Assembly: GCA_900316385.1 (NCBI GenBank)
Contig: ONCP01000010.1
Coordinates: 1-59,717 of the forward strand
From: an uncultured Eubacteriales bacterium
GTDB lineage: Bacteria > Bacillota > Clostridia > Oscillospirales > Acutalibacteraceae
Length of the DNA: 59,717 bases
Reading direction: 5' to 3'
Shown here in pieces: positions 1-7,322 of the stretch; within the stretch, counting starts at the first letter, position 1, and each line of letters starts with the position of its first letter. The notes under the pieces were generated by a model. The model was not told where the DNA came from. It was given only the letters and a program-made list of their open reading frames with translations, and searched no databases. Both the position numbers and the translations under genes were made by a program.

Positions 1-1501
1 TAACAGTGATATCATAATCATAGTTATATTTACCGTTGGAGTAGATAGCAAAGCCGGAAGCTGTTACTGTACCGTTAACTACAACGTTAGCAGCATAGTG
101 ACCGTCCGCATCGCCGTAGATACCGATGCCGTGAACGCCTTCAACCGTACCGTTTACTGTTACTGTCGCGGGAGTTTGGTAATAGTTACACTGAATTGCC
201 TGCATACCTGCGGACTCAGCTTTACCGTTAACTACGAGTGTTCCGCCGTAAACTTCTACTGCTCTTTCGGTGTCGCTCTTTACGGTAGCGGTGTCAGTGA
301 TAGTAACAGTACCTGTGGTGAGAGACTGAACAGCATAGTCGCCTGAGCAAGCTACCTCACCGTTGGTGATCGTTAAGTTGCCGCCCTCCTGAACAGAGAA
401 CAATGTGTATGTTCCGCTTAAAGTATTGCCGAGAAGGTCAAGAGTAACGTCCTTTTTGATTCCATACATTGTGTTTGCGGGGAAAGTAGCATCCTTAAGA
501 ACCTTGATCGTTCCGCCGTCAGCAACAGCATTGCGCGCTTCAGCGAAATCGTCATAGCCCGTATCACCTACGGAGTATGTGCTCGTTACGGTCGCAACAA
601 AGCCGTTGCCGTTATTCTCAACAGTAACACCCGCGGGTACGAACTGCGTAGCAGGTTCCTGTTTAAATGTACCGCCTGTAATGTCGATACGGTCATTTTT
701 GTCGTTCGATTCGTTTACAAAAGCAGCCGCCTGAGTTGTTGTATCGAAAGTACCGCCGCTGACATTTAAATTAGCGTTATCGGTCTGCCGGGGATAACCA
801 GATTTGCTGTCGTATACAACAGCTGTGCCGTTAGGAATCACCTGACGAGAATCGCCAACCTTACCTTTGCCAGTACCTGTTACGTTGAATGTACCGCCAT
901 TAACGTTAACTGTACCTGCGCGCTGTACGATAGCCGCACCGTCTGTGATATTAAATGTACCGCCGTTTACGTTCCATGTATCATCGTTAGGAGCGTAGAT
1001 ACCGCAAGCGGAATAACCCGCAGACTGGATTCCGCCGTTAAATGTACCGCCGTTGATGTTCCATGTACATCCGCCGTTACCTGAAGTACCGTTACCGGAG
1101 AATACAGAGTTGTCCAAAGCTGTGAATGTACCGCTTTCGATCGTTGTTGTTCCTCCACAATAAGTTACTACGCAGCACTCCTGAGCTATGATCGCACCGG
1201 TGCCAACACTGTCCTTAATTGTGAGCGTACCGCCGTTATTGCAGATCGCGTTTTTTTCGGAAGTATTTGTTGAATAAAGCGTATAACCCGCAAGGTCGAG
1301 CACTACGGTCTTTCCTTCAGGAACTCGGAAAGCCTCGGAAGTGGTAATGTTTCCGGTAAGCGTAACATTTCCGCCCGCATTTAATGCAGACTGAAGGTCA
1401 GAGGCTGTGGAAGCACTTGCCGCAACCGTTCCAACAACTAACATAGAAACAACCATCATTACCGCGAGAACGAGAGATGTGATTTTCTTTGTTTTGTTCA
1501 T
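1..1501 (-). CDS. Secreted beta-helix repeat protein, C-terminal part outside window
   Basis: An open frame of about 500 codons runs off the left edge without a stop; the start ATG is at 1501. The first ~31 residues are a typical signal peptide (MNKTKK, a hydrophobic core, then VAASA). The rest is a Gly/Asn/Thr-rich repeat region in which short units such as VNGGTFNIT, VNGGTFNVT, VSGGTFDTT and ITGGTFKQE recur. This pattern is typical of right-handed parallel beta-helix (pectate-lyase-like) surface proteins of gut Clostridia. No catalytic motif is recognisable in the visible part, and the C-terminal anchor, if any, lies outside. It is probably exported and exposed on the surface (inference). 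The AAAGGA ribosome-site-like sequence is rather far from the ATG (~13 nt). A consensus promoter lies ~235 bp upstream, giving a long leader. Family assignment is by repeat pattern only. Confidence 0.8.
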   Translation of the reverse strand, partial: MNKTKKITSLVLAVMMVVSMLVVGTVAASASTASDLQSALNAGGNVTLTGNITTSEAFRVPEGKTVVLDLAGYTLYSTNTSEKNAICNNGGTLTIKDSVGTGAIIAQECCVVTYCGGTTTIESGTFTALDNSVFSGNGTSGNGGCTWNINGGTFNGGIQSAGYSACGIYAPNDDTWNVNGGTFNITDGAAIVQRAGTVNVNGGTFNVTGTGKGKVGDSRQVIPNGTAVVYDSKSGYPRQTDNANLNVSGGTFDTTTQAAAFVNESNDKNDRIDITGGTFKQEPATQFVPAGVTVENNGNGFVATVTSTYSVGDTGYDDFAEARNAVADGGTIKVLKDATFPANTMYGIKKDVTLDLLGNTLSGTYTLFSVQEGGNLTITNGEVACSGDYAVQSLTTGTVTITDTATVKSDTERAVEVYGGTLVVNGKAESAGMQAIQCNYYQTPATVTVNGTVEGVHGIGIYGDADGHYAANVVVNGTVTASGFAIYSNGKYNYDYDITV

Positions 1502-1735
1502 TTGGAAAAATCAATCCTTTCTTTTAATTTTTTTAGAAATTTCCATGAAATTACTTGAACCGTACTTAACAACATCTGACCCCACATTCTCTGCAATAGT
1601 AATGATATATACAAATTATGTATGCCGCCCTCAGCTTGGTAGGTCGACTCTACAAAGCCTCGGCGTACAACGGGGAAATCCCCGAATTTCAAGTCTGTTC
1701 CGTGTATTAGAGGCTAATGCCACCTATACAATAGT

Positions 1736-1764
1736 ATTATAATTGATTTAAAACTCGTTTTCAA
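1736..1764 (-). promoter_or_regulatory. Promoter of the beta-helix protein gene
   Basis: On the minus strand TTGAAA (1764-1759), a 17-bp spacer and a perfect TATAAT (1741-1736) form a sigma-A-type promoter directed at the beta-helix gene. The predicted start near 1729 leaves a ~228-nt leader. TGTATACA and TACATATGTA boxes related to the neighbouring repeat array lie just upstream (about 1771-1821). Confidence 0.7.
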
Positions 1765-1766
1765 TA

Positions 1767-1828
1767 TAAAATGTATACAAAATCAGACATTGTTGTTTGG
1801 CGAAAATGTCTACATATGTATTCAAAAG
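1767..1828 (-). repeat. Degenerate, reverse-oriented copy of the palindromic promoter-like unit
   Basis: Read on the minus strand this stretch starts with the same left arm as the four units to its right (TTTTGAATACATATGTAGAC), then an ungapped middle and a TTTTGTATACATTTT right arm. The middle is about 8 bp shorter and has no good -10 box. It contains the perfect palindrome TACATATGTA at 1812-1821, the core of BlaI/MecI/CopY-type operators. It sits immediately upstream of the leftward promoter. Confidence 0.5.
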
Positions 1829-1894
1829 TGACGATTTTTGTCGAAATCGGGTCTTGGCGAGAGTGGATCGGGGTTTGAATTTTTGCGCGAAAAT

Positions 1895-1966
1895 TGAACA
1901 CAAATGTAGACATTATTATATATACAATATGCTATAATTAAAAGTTTTGAATACATATGTGTTCAT
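1895..1966 (+). repeat. Palindromic promoter-like unit 1
   Basis: A ~72-bp unit with inverted arms TGAACACAAATGTA (left) and TACATATGTGTTCA (right). Between them lie TAGACA at 1907-1912, a 20-bp spacer and TATAAT at 1933-1938. Arms, boxes and spacing are the same in units 2-4. Confidence 0.75.
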
Positions 1967-1998
1967 TGAAAGCCATAGCGTGGGGTTTAGTTTTAGAT

Positions 1999-2070
1999 TG
2001 AACACAAATGTAGACATTGTTTAATGTGCGGCGTGCTATCATAAAAGGTTATGAACACATTTGTATTCAT
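1999..2070 (+). repeat. Palindromic promoter-like unit 2
   Basis: Same design as unit 1: left arm TGAACACAAATGTA, TAGACA at 2011-2016, 20-bp spacer, TATCAT at 2037-2042, right arm ACACATTTGTATTCA. The spacer is more GC-rich than in the other units, yet its length is unchanged. Confidence 0.75.
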
Positions 2071-2084
2071 TGAGGTCACGATTT

Positions 2085-2268
2085 GCCTTCTCCCTTGGGA
2101 GAAGGTGTCGCGCGCAGCGTGACGGATGAGGGGTAGGGAATTTGTCAAAATCTTTGATTTTGGCGACAAATTGCCGTTAATATCGTAAACGACGCTTCGC
2201 GTCTACACCTCATCCGACCTTTTGACGGGCAAGACGGCAAAAGCCCACCTTCCCCTCAAGGGGAAGGC
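2085..2268. mobile_element. MITE-like dispersed element
   Basis: A ~184-bp segment bounded by imperfect terminal inverted repeats. The left end reads GCCTTCTCCCTTGGGAGAAG, and the right end, complemented, reads GCCTTCCCCTTGAGGGGAAG. Both continue into a GGATGAGG-type motif. An internal hairpin (AATTTGTC/GACAAATT around CAAAATC/GATTTTG) is present and there is no coding capacity. Elements with these ends are familiar from genomes of Faecalibacterium/Ruminococcus relatives. It lies between units 2 and 3 of the palindrome array, so it probably inserted into the array. Confidence 0.65.
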
Positions 2269-2280
2269 TTATTTTTAATA

Positions 2281-2351
2281 TGAATACAAATGTAGACATC
2301 TTTATATATACCGTGTGATATAATAAAGGTTTTGAATACATTTGTATTCAT
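2281..2351 (+). repeat. Palindromic promoter-like unit 3
   Basis: Left arm TGAATACAAATGTA, TAGACA at 2293-2298, 20-bp spacer, perfect TATAAT at 2319-2324, right arm GAATACATTTGTATTCA. Confidence 0.75.
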
Positions 2352-2386
2352 CACAACGCTGAGCGGCAGGTTAAGTTTTTTGGTTT

Positions 2387-2458
2387 TGAACGCAAATGTA
2401 GACATTCTTATATCTGTCTTGTGCTAAAATAAAAGGTTTGAATACATTTGTGTTCATT
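2387..2458 (+). repeat. Palindromic promoter-like unit 4
   Basis: Left arm TGAACGCAAATGTA, TAGACA at 2399-2404, 20-bp spacer, TAAAAT at 2425-2430, right arm GAATACATTTGTGTTCA. It ends only 9 bp before the hairpin of a strong terminator. Confidence 0.75.
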
Positions 2459-2466
2459 CAGGCGCC

Positions 2467-2499
2467 AAAAAAGCTCCCGATCGCTCGGGAGCCTTTTTT
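2467..2499. terminator. Bidirectional rho-independent terminator
   Basis: A GC-rich stem (GCTCCCGA / TCGGGAGC) is flanked by A6 on the left and T6 on the right, so it works on both strands. It ends the leftward mrp transcript. It would also stop any rightward transcript leaving the palindrome array. Confidence 0.9.
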
Positions 2500-2509
2500 C
2501 GTTATTTGT

Positions 2510-3331
2510 TTACATTTTTTCCAGTTCGTCAGCGGCGTTCTCCATAAAGTCGCCGTTGAACAGCTCAACCATTCCTCTGTCCACGCATTTGGCGAGGTCG
2601 GGGTCGATGGGGAGCTTGGCAAGAACCTTGGTGCCGAATTTCGCGGCGACCTCGTCGATCTTGCTCTCGCCGTAGATATTGTGACGTTTGCCGCAGTCGG
2701 GACACTCAAAATAGCTCATATTCTCTACCACGCCGAGTATCGGAACGTTCATCATCTGAGCCATTTTTACAGCTTTTTCGACGATCATCGAAACAAGATC
2801 CTGCGGAGAGGTCACGATGATGATCCCGTCGATCGGGATCGACTGGAACACCGTCAGCGCTACGTCGCCCGTTCCAGGGGGCATATCGACGAACATATAA
2901 TCCTCGTCTTTCCAGATAACGTCTGTCCAGAACTGCTTTACCGTACCCGAAATCAGCGCGCCGCGCCAGATCACGGGGTCGGTCTCGTTCTCGAGGAGAA
3001 GGTTGATCGACATAATATCGATCCCTGTTTTTGAGGTTTCGGGATAAATGCCGAAGTCATTGCCCTTGGCTCTGTCGTGAAGGTTGAACGCCTTCGGGAT
3101 CGACGGACCCGTAATATCCGCGTCGAGGATCGCCGTCTTGAAGCCTCGGCGGTTCATCGTTACCGCCAGCGTTGAGGTGACGAGGCTCTTGCCTACGCCG
3201 CCCTTGCCCGAGATAACTCCGATAACCTTTTTTACAGTGCTTAGATCGTTAAGCTTTTCGTGCAGATCCTGCGGCTCGGTTCTGCTTGAACAGTTTTCCG
3301 CACAGGAAGAACAATCATGATTGCATCCCAT
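2510..3331 (-). CDS. mrp: Mrp/NBP35-type P-loop ATPase, iron-sulfur carrier
   Basis: 273 aa. The deviant Walker A motif SGKGGVGKS is at residues 41-49, DADITGPS at ~70-77 and the switch motif VDMPPGTGD at ~148-156; all are diagnostic of the Mrp/ApbC/NBP35 family in the SIMIBI class. These cytosolic proteins bind a [4Fe-4S] cluster at a dimer interface and pass it to apoproteins. Two cysteine groups are visible: an N-terminal cluster (C3, C7, C10, C14), as in Nbp35 proteins, and a CPDC pair at 210-213 that would hold the bridging cluster. The N-terminal DUF59 domain of many bacterial Mrp proteins is absent. It is the last gene before the terminator at 2467-2499. The neighbour at 4734 has its own promoter, and read-through from it is likely. 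Confidence 0.93.
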   Translation of the reverse strand: MGCNHDCSSCAENCSSRTEPQDLHEKLNDLSTVKKVIGVISGKGGVGKSLVTSTLAVTMNRRGFKTAILDADITGPSIPKAFNLHDRAKGNDFGIYPETSKTGIDIMSINLLLENETDPVIWRGALISGTVKQFWTDVIWKDEDYMFVDMPPGTGDVALTVFQSIPIDGIIIVTSPQDLVSMIVEKAVKMAQMMNVPILGVVENMSYFECPDCGKRHNIYGESKIDEVAAKFGTKVLAKLPIDPDLAKCVDRGMVELFNGDFMENAADELEKM

Positions 3332-3396
3332 TTTTTGATTACTCCTTTTCTTGCTGTCTTATTTGTCGGTTTTGCCGTAGTGTCAAAGCACAGCGA

Positions 3397-4734
3397 TTAG
3401 TTAATTACTATTGACGAGATAAAATTACTTACATCCTTCTGCACGGCAAGGTAATTTTCAACCGCGACGTCGTCGGCGTCGTTATACTGAACGTCCGTGG
3501 GCGTTGTGACTACGATCTTCTTTGACTTGTCGGAGGTGTATTCGGTGAGCTTGACTCCGTCGAGAGAATCCGCGGTGGAATCGTCGGCGTCAAACACATA
3601 TACGGAAACGAGAGTTCCCATCTCGTACATATCGTGGTTATAATCCTCGTAATAGGTCGTGCAGTTGCCGTTCTCGGAGGCGGTTACGCCGTCGCTCCAG
3701 CTATCGGGAACGCTGACGCTGTAAGCCTCGGCAGGCTCGGTGGGCTCGGTTTCCTCGGTGTCATCTGTCTCTGTCGGAGCCGTGGTCTCGTCAGCCTCTG
3801 TGGTGGTTTCTTCCTCGGTTTCGGTCGTGGTTTCGGTTGTGGGATCGGTCACGTAGTTTACTCCGATACCCTCAAAATTGTCGCGGTCGCACTCGCCCAA
3901 GGGAAGCTGATAGTCCTTGTTGAAGCTTGACTGAGCAACATAGTAAACCGTCTCGTTTTTGAAGCTCGGAGTTACCTGCGTGCGAACTATGTCGTTGTCG
4001 CTCTGATAGAAATAAACCTGAGTGGCTTTTTCGGGGACCTTGACCTTCCAGAGCGTTTCGTGGTCAACACAGGGAGCGCAGGATACCTCTTTCTTTTTGC
4101 CGTTGAGCGTGTAGACCGCTGTCACGTCGCCGCTCCAGCTGTAAACGTCGCCGTCGGGAGCCGTGAGGTCTATATCGACCGAGGGCTTGTCAAAGTAAAT
4201 GGTGTACTTGCCGTTTACCGCGGGCTTTGTTCCTCCGAGAATACCCGAGAAGAACACAAACCATACTCCGCCGCCGATAAGCGCAACGACCAGAACGATG
4301 ATCGTAACGATGAGCGCGGTTTTCTTCTTATGCTTTTTCTGAGCCTCGCGGCGACGGCGGTCGCCCTCGTAGTACGGCTCAGCCATATCATCTTCGTCAT
4401 ACTGAGGCACCGAGCGCGCTTCACGCTCGGGCATTTCCTCAAAGCCCATTGCCTCGTCAAAATCGTCGCCGTAGTTGAGGCTGTCCTCGGTCTGAGTATT
4501 ATCGATACTGCCGATATCGACGGTCTCCTCCTCAGGCTGACGCGGCGCGACGCGCTGGGGAGCAACAAAATCCTCGTTCTCCTTAAAATCATAAGGAGCG
4601 CGGTTAACTACGTCGCGGGCGGTTCTGTCCGACATAACTACCTCGGGGTACTGGGGCTCGCCGCACACGTAACAAACCTTATCGGTTTCGTCGAGAAAAG
4701 CTCCGCAATTGGAGCACCTGATCTTATTAGCCAT
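3397..4734 (-). CDS. Zinc-ribbon membrane protein with large extracellular domain
   Basis: 445 aa, function unknown. A zinc ribbon opens the protein (C7, C10, C21, C24). It is followed by ~110 acidic, probably disordered residues, a basic stretch (RRRR...KKHKKK) and one membrane helix at ~139-164. The outside part has a beta-rich region around 170-290 (IYFDKP, VYFYQSDND), loosely like starch-binding or other carbohydrate-binding folds. A Thr/Glu-rich linker (~297-345) and a C-terminal globular domain complete it. The positive-inside rule puts the zinc ribbon in the cytoplasm. The gene has its own consensus promoter just upstream. Several other proteins in this window share the zinc-ribbon-plus-membrane design. 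Carbohydrate binding is only a guess. Confidence 0.85.
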   Translation of the reverse strand: MANKIRCSNCGAFLDETDKVCYVCGEPQYPEVVMSDRTARDVVNRAPYDFKENEDFVAPQRVAPRQPEEETVDIGSIDNTQTEDSLNYGDDFDEAMGFEEMPEREARSVPQYDEDDMAEPYYEGDRRRREAQKKHKKKTALIVTIIVLVVALIGGGVWFVFFSGILGGTKPAVNGKYTIYFDKPSVDIDLTAPDGDVYSWSGDVTAVYTLNGKKKEVSCAPCVDHETLWKVKVPEKATQVYFYQSDNDIVRTQVTPSFKNETVYYVAQSSFNKDYQLPLGECDRDNFEGIGVNYVTDPTTETTTETEEETTTEADETTAPTETDDTEETEPTEPAEAYSVSVPDSWSDGVTASENGNCTTYYEDYNHDMYEMGTLVSVYVFDADDSTADSLDGVKLTEYTSDKSKKIVVTTPTDVQYNDADDVAVENYLAVQKDVSNFISSIVIN

Positions 4735-4788
4735 AGTTTTCTCCTTTATTTATATCGTTTATTTAACAGATTATCCGTTTCATCTTTT

Positions 4789-4817
4789 ATAATAAAACGG
4801 GATGGAACTTTTGTCAA
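4789..4817 (-). promoter_or_regulatory. Promoter for the zinc-ribbon membrane protein gene
   Basis: Minus strand: perfect TTGACA (4817-4812), 17-bp spacer, TATTAT (4794-4789). It is about 55 bp upstream of the ATG at 4734. Confidence 0.75.
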
Positions 4818-4860
4818 GAAAAAGTAAAGCGGAGCCGAAGCTCCGCCGCGCTTGTGTTTA

Positions 4861-5424
4861 TTATTCCGCCGTTTCTTCAGCGTCGGCGTTGACGCCTTCA
4901 ACAACTACCTCGTCCTCGGGCTCTTCAACAGGCTCCTCCTCGACCTCGGCGAGGTCGGCTTCTACTCCGCCCTCGAGAACCTCCTCGGGTTCTTCGGCTT
5001 CGGGCTCGTCCTGAGCGGGTTCTTCGTCATAAGAAGTCTCAAAGCCGCTGAGGAAGGTATAGGGAACGGCGTAACCGAACGCTACCGCCGCCATATAAGC
5101 TACAATCGAATTCTCGGCAAGCTGTGCGTGAAGCGGAATCACGGGGAAAACAAGCGCGAGAATGATATAAAGTGCGGGTAAATCAAGCAGTACAAGAGTG
5201 ATCCAGCTGAATCTCTTGATCGGCTTGCCCTCGCCTACACGTGTGGCGTAGAACACCAAAAGACCGAAAATCGCGAGAATCGCCGCGATAACTCCCGACT
5301 TCGCGGGCTCTCCGAGAGACCCTGCGAACTGAGCGAAGAAGTATCCGCAAACGATATAAGCCAGAATCAAAAACGCCGAGAAAAACAGGTTGACGTTTTC
5401 GCGAGTTGAATTTTTCTTTTTCAT
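4861..5424 (-). CDS. Small multi-pass membrane protein with acidic tail
   Basis: 187 aa, not recognised. Four hydrophobic segments are visible at roughly 14-33, 43-63, 73-99 and 108-128. From residue ~132 to the end the chain is almost entirely Glu/Asp/Pro/Ala (repeated EEP and EPE units), so the cytosolic tail is probably disordered and strongly negative. The start ATG at 5424 is preceded by the purine-rich AGGAGA. It lies 40 bp downstream of prmA on the same strand and is probably co-transcribed with it. No catalytic motif is seen. Confidence 0.75.
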   Translation of the reverse strand: MKKKNSTRENVNLFFSAFLILAYIVCGYFFAQFAGSLGEPAKSGVIAAILAIFGLLVFYATRVGEGKPIKRFSWITLVLLDLPALYIILALVFPVIPLHAQLAENSIVAYMAAVAFGYAVPYTFLSGFETSYDEEPAQDEPEAEEPEEVLEGGVEADLAEVEEEPVEEPEDEVVVEGVNADAEETAE

Positions 5425-5464
5425 TTTTATTATCTCCTATCTATTTATATATATTATTATGAAC

Positions 5465-6385
5465 TTATTTGGCTTTGGCTACAAGACAGACCCAGCCGTT
5501 GTCCTCATAGCGTCCGATAAGCTGAAAATCTCTTTCCACCGCGACCGCGACCTCGTCGCCTCTGGTGTCGATGATACCGCTCATAATGTAAACGGAATCG
5601 GGATCCATAAACTCCTTTACACCCTTGGACAGACTTATTATAGCATCCGCGACAATATTTGCAACCACTAAATTGTATTTTCCGCTGACTTTTTCGGTAA
5701 GGTCGCCGTGGATCGCGGTGAATCTTTCGCTCACTTTGTTGAGCTCCGCGTTTTCGACGGCTGTTCTTACAGCGACCTCGTCGATATCGACGCCGACGGC
5801 GGTCGACGCTCCGAGCAGCAGAGAGGAAATCGCGAGGATCCCGCTTCCGCAGCCGACGTCAAGCACGGTGTCGCCCGCTTTGAGGTATTTTTCGATAGTT
5901 TCAAGACAGAGGCGTGTGGTTTCGTGGCTTCCCGTTCCGAACGCGAGCCCCGGATCGATGTTGAGCACAACTCTGCCCTCGGGGTCATAATCGTCTCGCC
6001 ATGTGGGGCGGATAAGCAGCTTTTTTCCGACAGGGGTCGGGTTAAAGTATTTTTTCCAGTTGTTGCGCCAGTCCTCGTCCACCGTGAAGGAGGTATCGAT
6101 CCTGTGATCGATCCCCTCCGCCGTGTAACGCTCCGACAAAAACGCCAGCGCCTCGGCAGGACTTACGTCGGGCTCAAGATAGATGTGGATCAGCGCCTCG
6201 CTCCTGTCCTTTTTCAACAGGTCCTCGTCGATAAGATCAATGTGGGCGATTTGCCGCACCTGTTCCTCCAGAGCGGAATAATCCTCGATATATATTCCGT
6301 AGGGCACGACCATATTGGCGATATCGGACGCCTTGTCAATGTCCCTGACGTTTACGGATATTTTGATTTCAGTCCACTGAGCCAT
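5465..6385 (-). CDS. prmA: Ribosomal protein L11 methyltransferase
   Basis: 306 aa, the usual length for PrmA, which trimethylates several sites of ribosomal protein L11 using S-adenosylmethionine. The family signatures are all present: WRNNWKKYF at ~106-114, DPGLAFGTGSHETT at ~144-157, the SAM-binding motif VLDVGCGSGILAI at ~174-186, and the post-motif VANIVADAI near 245. The N-terminal ~100 residues form the L11-binding ferredoxin-like domain. It has a consensus promoter, divergent from that of parA. It heads a leftward group with the acidic-tail membrane protein. Confidence 0.95.
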   Translation of the reverse strand: MAQWTEIKISVNVRDIDKASDIANMVVPYGIYIEDYSALEEQVRQIAHIDLIDEDLLKKDRSEALIHIYLEPDVSPAEALAFLSERYTAEGIDHRIDTSFTVDEDWRNNWKKYFNPTPVGKKLLIRPTWRDDYDPEGRVVLNIDPGLAFGTGSHETTRLCLETIEKYLKAGDTVLDVGCGSGILAISSLLLGASTAVGVDIDEVAVRTAVENAELNKVSERFTAIHGDLTEKVSGKYNLVVANIVADAIISLSKGVKEFMDPDSVYIMSGIIDTRGDEVAVAVERDFQLIGRYEDNGWVCLVAKAK

Positions 6386-6433
6386 TTTGTCCTCTTTTCC
6401 GCCTTGAGCTCAAAATTTTTCCAAACCTTACTA

Positions 6434-6462
6434 ATTATATATTAATATTTGAAAATTTACAA
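6434..6462 (-). promoter_or_regulatory. Promoter of prmA
   Basis: Minus strand: TTGTAA (6462-6457), 17-bp spacer, perfect TATAAT (6439-6434), in an AT-rich divergent intergenic region shared with parA. Confidence 0.7.
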
Positions 6463-6490
6463 GATTTTTCTTTCTAACTTAAAAAAAGAC

Positions 6491-6519
6491 TTTTATTCTA
6501 TTTAAAAATATGGTACAAT
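6491..6519 (+). promoter_or_regulatory. Probable promoter of parA-parB
   Basis: TTTTAT (6491-6496), 17-bp spacer, TACAAT (6514-6519) with an upstream TGG that makes an extended -10. The -35 box is poor, so the call rests on the -10 and on position. Confidence 0.5.
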
Positions 6520-6556
6520 TTAATATAATTATTAAAATGGATTAAAAGGTGATTTT

Positions 6557-7318
6557 TTGGCTAAGGTAATTGCGATAGCAAACCAAAAGGGCGGCGTCGG
6601 CAAAACTACGACGGCGGTAAACCTTGCGGCTTGCTTAGGGGCCATGGGCAAGCGGACGCTGCTTGTTGACGTTGACCCCCAGGGAAACGCGACCAGCGGG
6701 GTCGCGGTGGACAAAAGACAGCTCGGTAAATCGACATATAACATACTTGTTGACGGTATTTCCGCCGAGGAATGTCTGTTTTCCACTCAGTATAAGAATC
6801 TGCACATTCTTCCCAGCTCGCTCGATCTGGCGGCTGCAGAGCTTGAGATCGCGGACAAGCCTCACCGCGAGGCTTTGCTCAAAAACGCGGTTCTTCCGAT
6901 CAAATACAACTATGATTACATAATTGTCGACTGTCCGCCTTCGCTCGGACTTATCACAGCAAACGCTCTGACGATGGCGGACACCGTTCTGGTTCCGATC
7001 CAGTGCGAATATTACGCGCTCGAGGGACTCTCGCAGCTTATGAACACGGTCAGACGCGTAAAGCGCCAGTACAATAATTCACTGGAGCTTGAGGGCGTTC
7101 TGCTCACAATGTATGACGGAAGACTCAACCTCACTCAACAGGTCGTTGAGGAGGTCAAAAAGTTCTTCCCGAGAAAGGTTTTCAAGACGGTTATCCCCAG
7201 AGGAGTCAGGCTCTCCGAGGCCCCCTCGTTCGGTATGCCCGTCATTTATTACGACAGATCCTGCAAGGGCTCTCAGGCTTACACCGAGCTCGCGGGTGAG
7301 ATTGCGGCGAAGGGGTGA
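6557..7318 (+). CDS. parA: ParA/Soj chromosome-partitioning ATPase
   Basis: 253 aa, typical for chromosomal Soj. The deviant Walker A KGGVGKTT is at residues 11-18, VDVDPQGN near 39-46 and the Walker B-like IIVDCPPSLG near 123-132. ParA-type ATPases bind DNA non-specifically as ATP dimers and act with ParB-parS to segregate origins; in Bacillus, Soj also regulates DnaA. The start is TTG at 6557, with AAGGTGAT six bases upstream. parB follows after 4 bp, so this is a parAB operon. It lies ~18 kb from dnaA rather than beside noc as in Bacillus. Confidence 0.95.
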   Translation: MAKVIAIANQKGGVGKTTTAVNLAACLGAMGKRTLLVDVDPQGNATSGVAVDKRQLGKSTYNILVDGISAEECLFSTQYKNLHILPSSLDLAAAELEIADKPHREALLKNAVLPIKYNYDYIIVDCPPSLGLITANALTMADTVLVPIQCEYYALEGLSQLMNTVRRVKRQYNNSLELEGVLLTMYDGRLNLTQQVVEEVKKFFPRKVFKTVIPRGVRLSEAPSFGMPVIYYDRSCKGSQAYTELAGEIAAKG

Positions 7319-7322
7319 GATA

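Noticed and set aside
1623..1690. Plus-strand stretch that looks a little like a tRNA (TCAGCTTGGTAGG resembling a D-arm)
   Set aside because: No acceptor stem or T-arm with TTCGA can be folded around it, and the minus-strand hairpins explain the same bases better.
1502..1735. Leader of the beta-helix gene as a known riboswitch (c-di-GMP-I, c-di-GMP-II) or as 6S RNA
   Set aside because: None of the conserved core sequences that I know for these classes is present. Kept only as an unassigned structured leader.
1895..2458. The palindromic units as a CRISPR array
   Set aside because: The repeats are ~72 bp, the spacing is irregular, the middle parts are promoter-like and not spacer-like, and no cas gene is near.
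2438..3034. 198-aa plus-strand frame antisense to mrp
   Set aside because: It is a shadow of mrp, which has all family motifs; there is no ribosome site and the product is of low-quality composition.
7089..7322. Longer N-terminus of ParB and other upstream extensions (for example aqpZ from 9873 or maf from 36014)
   Set aside because: These extensions overlap the preceding gene, lack ribosome sites, and family alignments in memory start at the later ATG.
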